From Bacillus sp. ISL-37 (GTDB lineage: Bacteria > Bacillota > Bacilli > Bacillales > Cytobacillaceae), in contig NZ_JAGGQL010000009.1 of NCBI RefSeq assembly GCF_018613315.1, positions 1-64,000 of the forward strand: a stretch of 64,000 bases of DNA. Reading direction: 5' to 3'. Within the stretch, counting starts at the first letter, position 1. Every line of letters begins with the position of its first letter. The notes under the pieces are model-generated. The model was not told where the DNA came from. It ran no database searches and worked only from the letters and a program-made list of their open reading frames with translations. Shown here piece by piece: positions 57,316-64,000 of the stretch. The position numbers and the translations under genes were made by a program.

Positions 57316-57347
57316 AAAAAAGCGGAGGCATCATTCTATGCCCCCGC
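57316..57347 (-). terminator. Terminator of the acidic-protein gene
   Basis: Read on the minus strand, GCGGGGGCAT pairs with ATGCCTCCGC (one G-T pair) and is followed by six T residues. It ends the gene at 57357. Confidence 0.88.
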
Positions 57348-57356
57348 CTAAACTCT

Positions 57357-58049
57357 TTAATCCTCATATCCCTGCATAGAATCCATATGGCTTGCGATCA
57401 TCGCGATGATGGTTGGAGCCTCTTCCTTGGTGAAAATAAAGTTCGTTTCGTCTCGAATCATTTCATCATCCTCAGTCCAAATCCGGTTGATGCGGCGAAG
57501 GACTCCGTCACCGGTCTCCTCAACAAGGCCGAACTGGTAGGTAACCTCAACCTCATCCTCTTTTAAAAACGCCGTAACCTCAGGTGTCTCCCACTCAACA
57601 TCGATTTCCTCAAGAATATCGTCTTCGTCTACAAGCTCCGCAACATAAAGCTCATCATCCTCATCGATTCCGTCATCTTCATAATATAATGTGTTGTCAT
57701 CCTCTGTAGCATAAACGACATCGAGCTCGTCCTCATCATCATTTATGTAATCGTGGAATCCTTCGTGAACCGCATCGACAATATCATCGATATCCGAGAG
57801 GATGACACGCGCAGGCTGCTCCAAATCCTCATCAATGGTCTCCGTATAGAATTCTTCATTATGCGGATCAAAATATAATATATAGAAATAGTCTCTTTCA
57901 CCATCATCATAATCCACATAGAACTGTATCCTTGGATGCTTCGAGCCTCTCTCAACCGCCATCTGGCCTTCTTGATCATACTTTTCACAAATAGATTCAA
58001 GATGATCCTGCAACTCTCCAACGACACGATCGAACCATTCCATAGACAT
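57357..58049 (-). CDS. Highly acidic conserved-type protein of unknown function
   Basis: This 230-residue soluble protein is extremely rich in aspartate and glutamate, with runs such as INDDEDELDVVYATEDDN and EDDGIDEDDELYVAELVDEDD. It has no signal peptide or membrane segment. Start MSMEWFDRVVGELQDHL is chosen because AAGGGATGG lies about eight bases upstream; an ATG six codons earlier lacks a ribosome site. A good terminator follows, so it is a real gene. I do not recognise the family. It is the last of three minus-strand genes here and is separated from the nuclease gene by a repeat array. Confidence 0.75.
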   Translation of the reverse strand: MSMEWFDRVVGELQDHLESICEKYDQEGQMAVERGSKHPRIQFYVDYDDGERDYFYILYFDPHNEEFYTETIDEDLEQPARVILSDIDDIVDAVHEGFHDYINDDEDELDVVYATEDDNTLYYEDDGIDEDDELYVAELVDEDDILEEIDVEWETPEVTAFLKEDEVEVTYQFGLVEETGDGVLRRINRIWTEDDEMIRDETNFIFTKEEAPTIIAMIASHMDSMQGYED

Positions 58050-58172
58050 AGAAATCCATCCCTTCATCTGTAGTCAGGTTTAGCTTGCCCTGTTGTCCAC
58101 AATATCCTTGTTAGTAAATTAAAGGAAAATCATATTCGAGGTTGCTGCTTTACAAGCAGGATGAACGCCTGG

Positions 58173-58431
58173 ATTGCCCGGAAATGCGGGAAAGAAGCTA
58201 AAAGGGTAAAAGGAGAGGCGCTGCATTACCCGAAAATGCGAGAATGGAGCCAAAAGAGTAAAGGAAAGCCGTTGCATTGCCCGAAAATGCGAGAATGGAG
58301 CGAAAAGGGTAAAAGGAAAGGCGTTGCATTGCCCGAAAATGTGGGAAAGAAGTCAAATGGGTAAAAGGAGAGGCGCTGCATTGCCCGAAAATGTGGGAAA
58401 GTAGCTAAAAGGGTAAAAGGAGAAGCTCTGC
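58173..58431. repeat. Second 52-bp tandem repeat array, five units
   Basis: ATT(G/A)CCCG starts at 58173, 58225, 58276, 58328 and 58380, with a final partial copy at 58432; spacing is 52, 51, 52, 52, 52. Each unit includes CCCGAAAATG(C/T)GGG, a short CCCG/CGGG palindrome, then AAAAGGGTAAAAGGAGAGGCGCTGC-type sequence. Its sequence is unrelated to the array at 519, although the period is the same. A 67-codon open frame across it is a by-product. Confidence 0.88.
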
Positions 58432-58458
58432 ATTAATAATTTCCTCATACACAAAGAT

Positions 58459-58487
58459 AACCGCCTAAGCACACGCTTCAGGCGGTT
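58459..58487 (-). terminator. Hairpin at the end of the nuclease gene
   Basis: AACCGCCT (58459-58466) and AGGCGGTT (58480-58487) form a perfect 8-bp stem just beyond the nuclease stop. The minus-strand tail ATCTTTG is a weak T-run, so termination is probable but not certain. Confidence 0.5.
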
Positions 58488-58492
58488 TCCTT

Positions 58493-59266
58493 CTATAATC
58501 CAAGCATGTCTCCAGCTAACACAGGAAAATCAATAAAAGGGTTTCGATTACCCTGAAGCTCCTGGATTGCTGTATTTCGATGCTTTTCGTATAGTTTAAC
58601 AGGATATTCGTGATGCCAGCTAAGCAGAAGCTCGAGATTCATCTGTGTATCCATTTTGATAACATCTTTATATCTTATAGCAAAGTAAAAAACAGCTCTC
58701 GCTACAATGCCTTTTCCATATTCGGGTTCGAATTTACCGGCTTCCACCATGCCGCAGCCTGTTCTGATGCCAAAAGCTGCAGGCTCAGGTTCGTAGGACT
58801 GAAAATCGTAATAAGGAAGATTGCTCCTCATGCTATTGCATCCAGGTTCACAGGCAAACAAGTGATGGAGATCGCCTCGCATTGGTTCATCGCCATCAAA
58901 CCAGGATTGGGGCACAACATGTTCGGTATTAAAAAGAAACTCAGAACTGGTTGTAAAGCCTCCTTCGCTCAATGTATTCATGAGCCGCAGATCCTCTTCA
59001 ATCACCTCAACCGGGTCAAGATTCTGCCCGGAGTAAAGGCTCTTCAGCTGCAGGTTCTCCTGTAAGTCCACCCATGGGTAAACATACTCATGCGGCGAAT
59101 ACTTTAAATGGGACGTATGAGTCCGGACCAACAGAGAATGGAGTTCTTCGGACGTAAAAGCAGTATCGCAATAATAATCATTACGAACTCGAGCATCCAG
59201 CTCAGCATCATAATACGTTTTATTCTCGATGTTATGAATATACAGCTCGCTAGCCGACAGGATCAT
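58493..59266 (-). CDS. Endonuclease I family (His-Me finger) nuclease
   Basis: This 257-residue protein has endonuclease I hallmarks. NTEHVVPQSWF (113-123, H116 the likely general base), GDLHHLF (131-137), the asparagine-bearing SNLPYYDF, and the C-terminal NPFIDFP (242-248) are all present. Relatives such as B. subtilis Bsn are secreted nucleases. This protein begins MILSASELYIHNIENKTYY, with no signal peptide or membrane anchor, so it appears intracellular. It overlaps the preceding protease gene by four bases (ATGA) and so is co-translated with it. Target (DNA or RNA) is unknown. Confidence 0.88.
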   Translation of the reverse strand: MILSASELYIHNIENKTYYDAELDARVRNDYYCDTAFTSEELHSLLVRTHTSHLKYSPHEYVYPWVDLQENLQLKSLYSGQNLDPVEVIEEDLRLMNTLSEGGFTTSSEFLFNTEHVVPQSWFDGDEPMRGDLHHLFACEPGCNSMRSNLPYYDFQSYEPEPAAFGIRTGCGMVEAGKFEPEYGKGIVARAVFYFAIRYKDVIKMDTQMNLELLLSWHHEYPVKLYEKHRNTAIQELQGNRNPFIDFPVLAGDMLGL

Positions 59267-60228
59267 ATCGCATCCATGACCATCGTTTTGAAGCTCTGGT
59301 CAAAGATTTCCGCTAGATGTTCCGGTACAGTCAGATAAACGAGACCATTGCCTTCCAGCTTAGGCGAATTGCCGAGCGGCACAGTCCGCTTCACCAGTTG
59401 CGCATACAATTCAGGTTCTGTCAGCTCTCGCTCAAAGTGGGCTTTAGCATATGTCTTAATCAATGCCAGGGCACCCGATACGTGCGGAGCCGCCATCGAA
59501 GTACCGCTCAAGGTCGCATATTTTCCATTCAGGTAGGTTGATGTAATCCGCTCACCTGGAGCGACGACATCAATTTCATTATGTGAGTTGGTAAAGTCAG
59601 ATGATCCTCGTTCAAGGTTCACTGCGCCCACACTGATGACTTCGTTATAAGCACCAGGGTAGGCGAATTCGTTGGTAGCATCGTCGCCATCCCCTTCATT
59701 CCCAGCGGCACAGACGACAAGGATATTCTTTTTTACAGCGGCTTGAATTGCCTCGTGCAATTCAGGAACGTCAGCTGGTCCGCCCAGCGACATAGAGATA
59801 ATATCCGCTTCTTGCTCTATGGCATAATGAATACCTTTGATAATCCACTCATACTTGCCTGAACCAGCCTTGTTCAATACTTTTACAATGAGCAGACCAG
59901 CCTCAGGCGCAACACCGATGACGCCTGCCTCATTTTCCTGGGCGGCAATCGTGCCTGCCACATGTGTACCGTGGCCATTATAGTCAGTATAAAGATCAGG
60001 GTTGCTGCGATCATCATCAGTAAAATTCCTGCCGCCGATAATTCGGTCCTTTAGATCAGGATGTGTAATTTCACAGCCAGTATCCAAAACAGCAACCTTC
60101 ATTCCCTTTCCTTTCGTTTCGTTCCAAAGCTTGGGTGCCTGGATTAGCTCAACACCTTTTGGCACCTCTTTGATTTCGTCAGCTTCATCAATCACGGTAT
60201 AAGGAATAACACGAACACCTTGCTCCAT
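59263..60228 (-). CDS. Intracellular subtilisin-like serine protease (ISP type)
   Basis: This 321-residue S8 protease has catalytic D49 (VLDTG), H86 (NGHGTHVAG) and S244 (GTSMAAPHV), with oxyanion N177. There is no signal peptide. The short N-terminal extension with VIPY near residues 7-10 resembles the LIPY-type inhibitory peptide of Bacillus intracellular subtilisins, removed on activation. Length matches B. subtilis IspA. AAGGAGGGAAAG precedes the ATG on the minus strand. It is the first gene of a two-gene unit with the nuclease. It is absent from this locus in B. subtilis, where IspA lies elsewhere. Confidence 0.92.
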   Translation of the reverse strand: MEQGVRVIPYTVIDEADEIKEVPKGVELIQAPKLWNETKGKGMKVAVLDTGCEITHPDLKDRIIGGRNFTDDDRSNPDLYTDYNGHGTHVAGTIAAQENEAGVIGVAPEAGLLIVKVLNKAGSGKYEWIIKGIHYAIEQEADIISMSLGGPADVPELHEAIQAAVKKNILVVCAAGNEGDGDDATNEFAYPGAYNEVISVGAVNLERGSSDFTNSHNEIDVVAPGERITSTYLNGKYATLSGTSMAAPHVSGALALIKTYAKAHFERELTEPELYAQLVKRTVPLGNSPKLEGNGLVYLTVPEHLAEIFDQSFKTMVMDAI

Positions 60229-60486
60229 TTCTTTCCCTCCTTAGAGATAAAATTGAAGCTAGTTCTAGTTGTAATAATAAGTCTAACAATTCTGACTATT
60301 GTTGAACAGGACCGTTAGTAGGGAATTTACTAGAAATAGAAATCCATAATTGGGTATTTCATCCTAATGACAATGCGGGAATATTATTCAGTAAACGTCT
60401 GAGAAAACTGGAAAAGGAATCGTCGGTCAATATTGCATTACTCCCTTACGAAGGTTGAACACTACTTTCTAAGGGGTGAGATTACT

Positions 60487-60930
60487 TTGAACGTCGTAAC
60501 GACATTTATAGATAAAAGAAAACAAAAACAAGTGAAATATGAGCGATCGATGCTCCGTGAATTATCAATCAACATCCTGCAAGGCAGGGTGAAACAATAT
60601 TTTGGCTCATCAAGGCTGACCTCGAATCTCATCATGAATTCAGGAATCGAAGAAGCTTGTTATGATGTAGCTATAGAAGCATATTTACTGGGCGCAAAGT
60701 TCAGCCGTTTTGGATATTTTGGTGAACCGATAGAGGCGGTTAAGCCCCGCTGTGAAAAAGAAGAGCGGCATTTGATTGACACCTTATATAACTTTTTCCT
60801 TTTTTGGGGGAAGGGTGAAGAGGGAGTAGGTTCAGAAGAGCTTTATTACTTGTGTGAACAGTATGTAGACAGCTGGTGGAGAGAAGGATTCATGAAGGGT
60901 GAAAAGAAATATAAAATGAGGCTGCACTAG
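60487..60930 (+). CDS. ybaK: YbaK-like DUF2521 protein
   Basis: This 147-residue protein matches B. subtilis YbaK by position (before cwlD), length and sequence: IEEACYDVAIEAYLLGAKFSRFGYFGE and the tail VDSWWREGFMKGEKKYKMRL. TTG 60487 is the likely start because AAGGGGTGAG lies seven bases upstream; the longer frame beginning at 60433 has no ribosome site. No membrane segment or catalytic motif is visible. Function is unknown. Confidence 0.85.
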   Translation: MNVVTTFIDKRKQKQVKYERSMLRELSINILQGRVKQYFGSSRLTSNLIMNSGIEEACYDVAIEAYLLGAKFSRFGYFGEPIEAVKPRCEKEERHLIDTLYNFFLFWGKGEEGVGSEELYYLCEQYVDSWWREGFMKGEKKYKMRLH

Positions 60931-61002
60931 CAGAAGTTCTAAACCGTCGACCTGTCCCATATAGTTTATTATCAGGGACTAGCTGGAAGGATGGTTTAGA
61001 AC

Positions 61003-61719
61003 ATGCTGAAGAAACTCAAATTCGGATTATTTGCAGCCGGCCTTGCTGTGCTGTTCCTTATATTGCAGTATGATTTTACCGAACATGACTCTTGGGAATC
61101 CTGGAACCTTCCGCTTTCAGGAAAAATCATCTATCTTGATCCAGGACATGGAGGCGTTGACCCGGGGGCAGGAGAAGAGGAGCCCTTTGAAAAAGATATC
61201 GCGCTTAGCGTTTCCTTGAAATTGCGGGATTACCTACAGCAGCAGGGAGCCCTCGTCATCTTAACTCGCGAGACAGATGTCGACCTAGCGGATAAAGGAC
61301 TCAAGGGCTACAGTAAGCGAAAGGTCCAGGATTTAAAAAGACGACTGGATTTGATAAATGAGTCTGAAGCCGATTTTTTTGCAACGATACACTTGAACGC
61401 GATCCCATCCTCAAAATGGAAAGGGGCGCAAACATTCTACTCCACGAATTACAAGGAAAACAAACGAGCCGCCAAACTGATTCAGGATGAATTACGCCGG
61501 AATCTTGAAAACACAGACCGAGATGCAAAGGCGGCGAATAGTATTTATTTATTGAAGCATACGAATAAACCTGGGGTTTTGGTCGAGATAGGTTTTTTAT
61601 CAAATCCGCAGGAAGCCGCAAATCTGAAAGATGAGGCTTATCAGGAAAAAGTTGCAGGATCAATTTATGAAGGTATGCTCAGATATTTTACAGATGAACA
61701 GAAATTTTGGGAAAAATAA
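61003..61719 (+). CDS. cwlD: N-acetylmuramoyl-L-alanine amidase CwlD (spore cortex)
   Basis: CwlD cleaves peptide side chains during muramic-delta-lactam formation in spore cortex, needed for germination. The 238-residue protein has an N-terminal membrane or signal segment (residues 6-22), then the amidase_3 domain. Zinc ligands are DPGHGG (H49), the glutamate of EPFEKDIALS (E63) and SATIHLNA-type histidine, with the catalytic glutamate in LVEIGFLSN. The ribosome site GGAAGG is about 13 bases before the ATG, rather far. Control by sporulation sigma factors is expected but not readable. Confidence 0.95.
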   Translation: MLKKLKFGLFAAGLAVLFLILQYDFTEHDSWESWNLPLSGKIIYLDPGHGGVDPGAGEEEPFEKDIALSVSLKLRDYLQQQGALVILTRETDVDLADKGLKGYSKRKVQDLKRRLDLINESEADFFATIHLNAIPSSKWKGAQTFYSTNYKENKRAAKLIQDELRRNLENTDRDAKAANSIYLLKHTNKPGVLVEIGFLSNPQEAANLKDEAYQEKVAGSIYEGMLRYFTDEQKFWEK

Positions 61720-61754
61720 AGAGGGGTCCTTGATCCTTCTTTTTCTTTTTGGAT

Positions 61755-61929
61755 GGCTCTTTTCTCAAACTTTGTTGCTATTGAATACAAAATTGGAGTG
61801 AATTATCTATAGTCCTTCGTAAAGTTGACGCTTCTTATGAGAAAAGAGCATGCAAACTTAATACCGACCTGTATATATTACGTTAAAATCGGCTTTAGGA
61901 TTTTAACAACAATCTTTATGAAAACAGCC
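61755..61929. mobile_element. MITE-like foldback element, copy 2
   Basis: This is a 175-bp copy of the element at 9387-9570. It has the same ends (GGCTCTTTTCTCAAACTTTG and the ACAGCC right end), the same GCTCTTTTCTCA/TGAGAAAAGAGC foldback, and GTTAAAATC (61882-61890)/GATTTTAAC (61899-61907). The central loop is diverged. It is flanked by TTTTGGAT (61747-61754) and TTTTGGAA (61930-61937), a target duplication with one changed base. It lies between cwlD and the mrp promoter. Confidence 0.83.
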
Positions 61930-61991
61930 TTTTGGAAAAAATATCTTTCAGAAATGTGTGATAGGTTTAACACTTAGGAATTTTATCAATA

Positions 61992-62000
61992 TGTTATACT
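61992..62000 (+). promoter_or_regulatory. Extended -10 promoter of mrp/salA
   Basis: TGTTATACT (TG at 61992-61993, TATACT 61995-62000) lies about 40 bases before the mrp start and 60 bases after the mobile element. No clear -35 box is seen. Confidence 0.55.
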
Positions 62001-62038
62001 GTCCTTGGAGATAAATTTTTACAGAGGAAGGTGTCATT

Positions 62039-63094
62039 ATGTTAACTGAAGCTAAGGTGCGCGAAAGTTTAAAAGACCTTAAGGAACCATTTTTACATAA
62101 AACACTCGAAGAGATAAATGCAATCGAAGAAATCAAGATTAAAGAAGAGAAGAACCATGTAAGCGTTAAAATAGCTATCGCGAAAACAGGGACTGCAGAA
62201 CAGCTGCAGCTGCAAACGGAAATTGTTAATATCTTAAAAAGCGCTGGAGCGGCATCTGTAGGATTACGTTTCTCTGAACTGCCTGCAGAAGTTCTATCAA
62301 AATTCCAGACAGCGGCTCCTGAAGAAGAGGAGGGCTTGCTGTCTCCTAATAGCCAGACAACATTCATCGCGATCGCGAGTGGAAAAGGAGGAGTAGGTAA
62401 ATCTACTGTTTCCGTTAACCTTGCTGTCTCACTTGCGCGTTTAGGCAAAAAAGTTGGACTTGTTGATGCTGACATCTACGGTTTCAGTGTTCCTGACATG
62501 ATGGGCATCACAAAGCGTCCGGTTGTAAGGGGAGAAAGAATCATTCCAGTAGAAAGACATGGAGTGAAAGTTATCTCTATGGGATTCTTTGTTGAGGATA
62601 ACGCACCAATTATTTGGCGCGGGCCTATGCTTGGCAAAATGTTGAACAGCTTCTTCAATGAAGTCGAGTGGGGAGAACTTGATTATCTTCTGTTGGACTT
62701 GCCTCCTGGAACTGGGGATGTTGCGCTGGATGTTCACACCATGCTGCCATCATGTAAAGAAATCATCGTGACCACTCCGCATCCGACAGCGGCATTCGTT
62801 GCTGCGCGTGCAGGTGCGATGGCTCTTCGTACAGAGCATGAAATCCTCGGTGTCATTGAAAACATGTCTTACTTTAAAAGCAAGCTGACTGAGGAAAAAG
62901 AATTTGTCTTTGGACAAGGCGGCGGTGAAAAGCTGGCTGACGAGCTAAACACTAAGCTGTTAGGCAAACTGCCATTAGGCCAGCCAACCTGGAATGAAGA
63001 AGACTTCGCACCATCCATTTATCAGGAAGACGATAAAATTGGCGCACTTTATACAAATATTGCCCAGCAAGTTGTCCAAATGCTTGGTAAGTAA
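62039..63094 (+). CDS. salA: Mrp/NBP35-family P-loop ATPase (SalA)
   Basis: This 351-residue protein has an N-terminal DUF59/MIP18-like domain (about 1-95) and a deviant Walker A GKGGVGKS (115-122). It also has DADIYGFSVPDMMG and LDLPPGTGDVALD. Relatives carry iron-sulfur clusters, but the CxxC pair expected after ENMSY is absent here (ENMSYFKSKLTEEKEF), as in B. subtilis SalA. SalA there regulates scoC and exoprotease genes. Which role applies here is inference. GAGGAAGGTG precedes the ATG. Confidence 0.92.
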   Translation: MLTEAKVRESLKDLKEPFLHKTLEEINAIEEIKIKEEKNHVSVKIAIAKTGTAEQLQLQTEIVNILKSAGAASVGLRFSELPAEVLSKFQTAAPEEEEGLLSPNSQTTFIAIASGKGGVGKSTVSVNLAVSLARLGKKVGLVDADIYGFSVPDMMGITKRPVVRGERIIPVERHGVKVISMGFFVEDNAPIIWRGPMLGKMLNSFFNEVEWGELDYLLLDLPPGTGDVALDVHTMLPSCKEIIVTTPHPTAAFVAARAGAMALRTEHEILGVIENMSYFKSKLTEEKEFVFGQGGGEKLADELNTKLLGKLPLGQPTWNEEDFAPSIYQEDDKIGALYTNIAQQVVQMLGK

Positions 63095-63100
63095 TAAAAC

Positions 63101-63131
63101 GAGCCTCTCCTATACCAGGAGAGGCTCTTTC
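63101..63131 (+). terminator. Terminator of mrp/salA
   Basis: GAGCCTCTCCT pairs perfectly with AGGAGAGGCTC around ATACC, followed by TTTCATT. Confidence 0.85.
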
Positions 63132-63144
63132 ATTGGAATATCAG

Positions 63145-63187
63145 GTGGGCTTGCTGGTCGGGGCTGACCAAAGCGCCTGTGCTTTTC
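63145..63187. repeat. Fragment resembling the right end of the long palindromic repeat
   Basis: GGTCGGGGCTGACCAAAGCG then CCTGTGCTTTTC resembles the closing segment TGTCGGGGCTGAACAAGGCG then CTTGCGCTTTT of the repeats at 14071 and 19365. The rest of the repeat is absent. Confidence 0.55.
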
Positions 63188-63196
63188 TTGCAATTA

Positions 63197-63838
63197 TTAT
63201 TGACCTCCAGAGCCGCCGCCTTCTTCGGATCCACCGCCGCCGCCGGATCCACCGCCGCCTTCTTCAGATTCGCCTTCCGACTTTTGGGTCGGCATTTCTT
63301 CTGCGGCTTTAACGATCAAAGCCTGTAGTTTCGCCTTGAAAAGCGGGCTTTCAAAGGTCTCGGTCATCACTTTTTGCAGATGTTCCCGATATTCTTTGCT
63401 TTTGAGGACGTTAGTTAATTCCTTTTCAAGTTCAGGATCCTTCATGACTTCAATCATCATGCCTTTATATTCTGGATCCTTCATAAGGTCCTTTAACAAC
63501 TTTTCATTTTCCTTCTTCATGCTTTTTGCGACGCTCTCAGCGAATTTAGGATCCTCGAAGGATTTTTTCCAAAACTCCATGCCTTTTTCGGAGGTCATTG
63601 TCTTTTCGACTGTATCAATTACGACCGGCTGGTCCATTATTAGCTTTTCCTTCATGCCATCGTCACCCATGACTTCCTGAATTGCTTTTTTTCCATCATC
63701 AGTCTTCAGGATGTCGACAACCATTTTCTTTGTTTCCTCGTAATCGACTTGCCCCCCTGCTGACTCGGCTGGAGAAGCGCAGCCGGCAGCTAAAAGTAAA
63801 AAGGTTACAGGGAGTAAAAACTTCATGATCTTCTTCAT
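63197..63838 (-). CDS. gerD: Spore germination lipoprotein GerD
   Basis: GerD is a spore inner-membrane lipoprotein that clusters nutrient germinant receptors. The 213-residue precursor has a signal peptide with lipobox LLAAGC (lipidated cysteine near residue 20). A helical domain carries the conserved YEETKKMVVDILKTDDGKKAIQEV and LKDLMKDPEYKGMM. It ends in an unusual glycine/serine/glutamate tail of about 25 residues. Start ATG 63838 (MKKIMKFLL) follows AAAGGGG; an upstream in-frame GTG adds six residues without its own ribosome site. It is transcribed toward salA. Confidence 0.93.
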   Translation of the reverse strand: MKKIMKFLLPVTFLLLAAGCASPAESAGGQVDYEETKKMVVDILKTDDGKKAIQEVMGDDGMKEKLIMDQPVVIDTVEKTMTSEKGMEFWKKSFEDPKFAESVAKSMKKENEKLLKDLMKDPEYKGMMIEVMKDPELEKELTNVLKSKEYREHLQKVMTETFESPLFKAKLQALIVKAAEEMPTQKSEGESEEGGGGSGGGGGSEEGGGSGGQ

Positions 63839-63986
63839 CTTCCATTCCCCTTTCACATAGACAGCCCTAATTTTAGGATGAGTAAAATGACAAATTGTTA
63901 TTCACGAATAACGACACCTAGATTTTTCAAACCCGCATTGGTACAATCAAATGGTGAAGTTTAATTTTCTTTTGGGGGAAAAAATC

Positions 63987-64000
63987 GTGACAAGCCGTAA
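63987..64000 (+). CDS. kbaA: KbaA, start of gene only (partial)
   Basis: GTG 63987 after GGGGGAA begins V-T-S-R-N and runs off the window. In B. subtilis gerD is followed on the opposite strand by kbaA, whose product begins similarly (M-K-S-R-N) and is needed for KinB signalling. Only five codons are visible. An extended -10 TGGTACAAT lies at 63939-63947. Confidence 0.5.

Noticed and set aside
58161-58364. 67-codon open frame in the second repeat array
   Set aside because: It is a by-product of the 52-bp repeat, without a ribosome site or plausible protein sequence.
58493-59266. Classical toxin-antitoxin or restriction system in the minus-strand island
   Set aside because: There is no methylase, specificity or known antitoxin domain; nuclease plus subtilisin overlap is suggestive only and is reported as a finding.
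63145-63187. Terminator of gerD on the minus strand
   Set aside because: GGTC/GACC pairing exists but is short and no T-run follows on the minus strand; the similarity to the dispersed repeat end explains it better.

Overview
The window is a stretch of the conserved ribosomal and transcription superoperon of a member of the Bacillaceae. Gene order from the end of an rRNA operon through ctsR-mcsA-mcsB-clpC, radA-disA, ispDF, gltX, cysES, sigH, rpoBC, the str/S10/spc/alpha ribosomal clusters, ecfA1A2T, truA, rplM-rpsI, ybaK, cwlD, mrp/salA and gerD to the first codons of kbaA matches the arrangement I know from Bacillus subtilis. Protein sequences are Bacillus-like but not identical to B. subtilis. 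Intergenic repeat families of the kind seen in environmental Bacillaceae suggest a Mesobacillus/Neobacillus/Cytobacillus-type organism. The genus is inference only.

Layout: 1-422 holds the 3' end of 23S rRNA, 5S rRNA and a terminator. 519-961 is an array of nine 52-bp tandem repeats. 1820-6385 is the CtsR-controlled protein quality-control operon, with a perfect CtsR operator in front. 6749-13687 carries radA, disA, a PIN/TRAM membrane protein, ispD, ispF and gltX. 13710-14012 is a cysteine T-box leader for cysE-cysS-mrnC-rlmB-rae1 (14570-18564). sigH, rpmG, secE, nusG, rplK, rplA, rplJ, rplL, rsmC, rpoB and rpoC run to 31813, followed by rplGB-rpsL-rpsG-fusA-tuf. The S10/spc/alpha cluster occupies 37421-52278, and ecfA1-ecfA2-ecfT-truA and rplM-rpsI follow. 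A three-gene minus-strand island (acidic protein, endonuclease I-like nuclease, intracellular subtilisin-like protease) lies at 57357-60228, where B. subtilis has ybaJ. The last part holds the sporulation/germination genes ybaK, cwlD, mrp/salA and gerD.

The genes themselves are mostly textbook housekeeping genes, and the unusual signal lies between them. (1) The rplQ-ecfA1 spacer (52348-52621) can fold into a perfect three-way junction followed by a 13-bp stem that competes with an alternative pairing next to a T-run. It looks like an undescribed leader RNA controlling the ECF vitamin-transport energizing module. (2) Two copies of a 175-184-bp foldback element with inverted ends and apparent 8-bp target duplications (9387-9570, 61755-61929) look like a MITE. 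(3) Two copies of a roughly 280-bp palindromic repeat (14071-14345, 19365-19659) show compensatory base changes in a long stem, and a related three-unit hairpin array sits between rplK and rplA. (4) Two unrelated tandem arrays both have a 52-bp period, and a third array has a 20-bp period.

Regulation readable from sequence includes the CtsR operator, the T-box, L10- and L13-type autoregulatory leaders, an S10 leader with two sigma-A promoters, and many intrinsic terminators. Promoter and structure calls were made by eye and no folding or database search was run.
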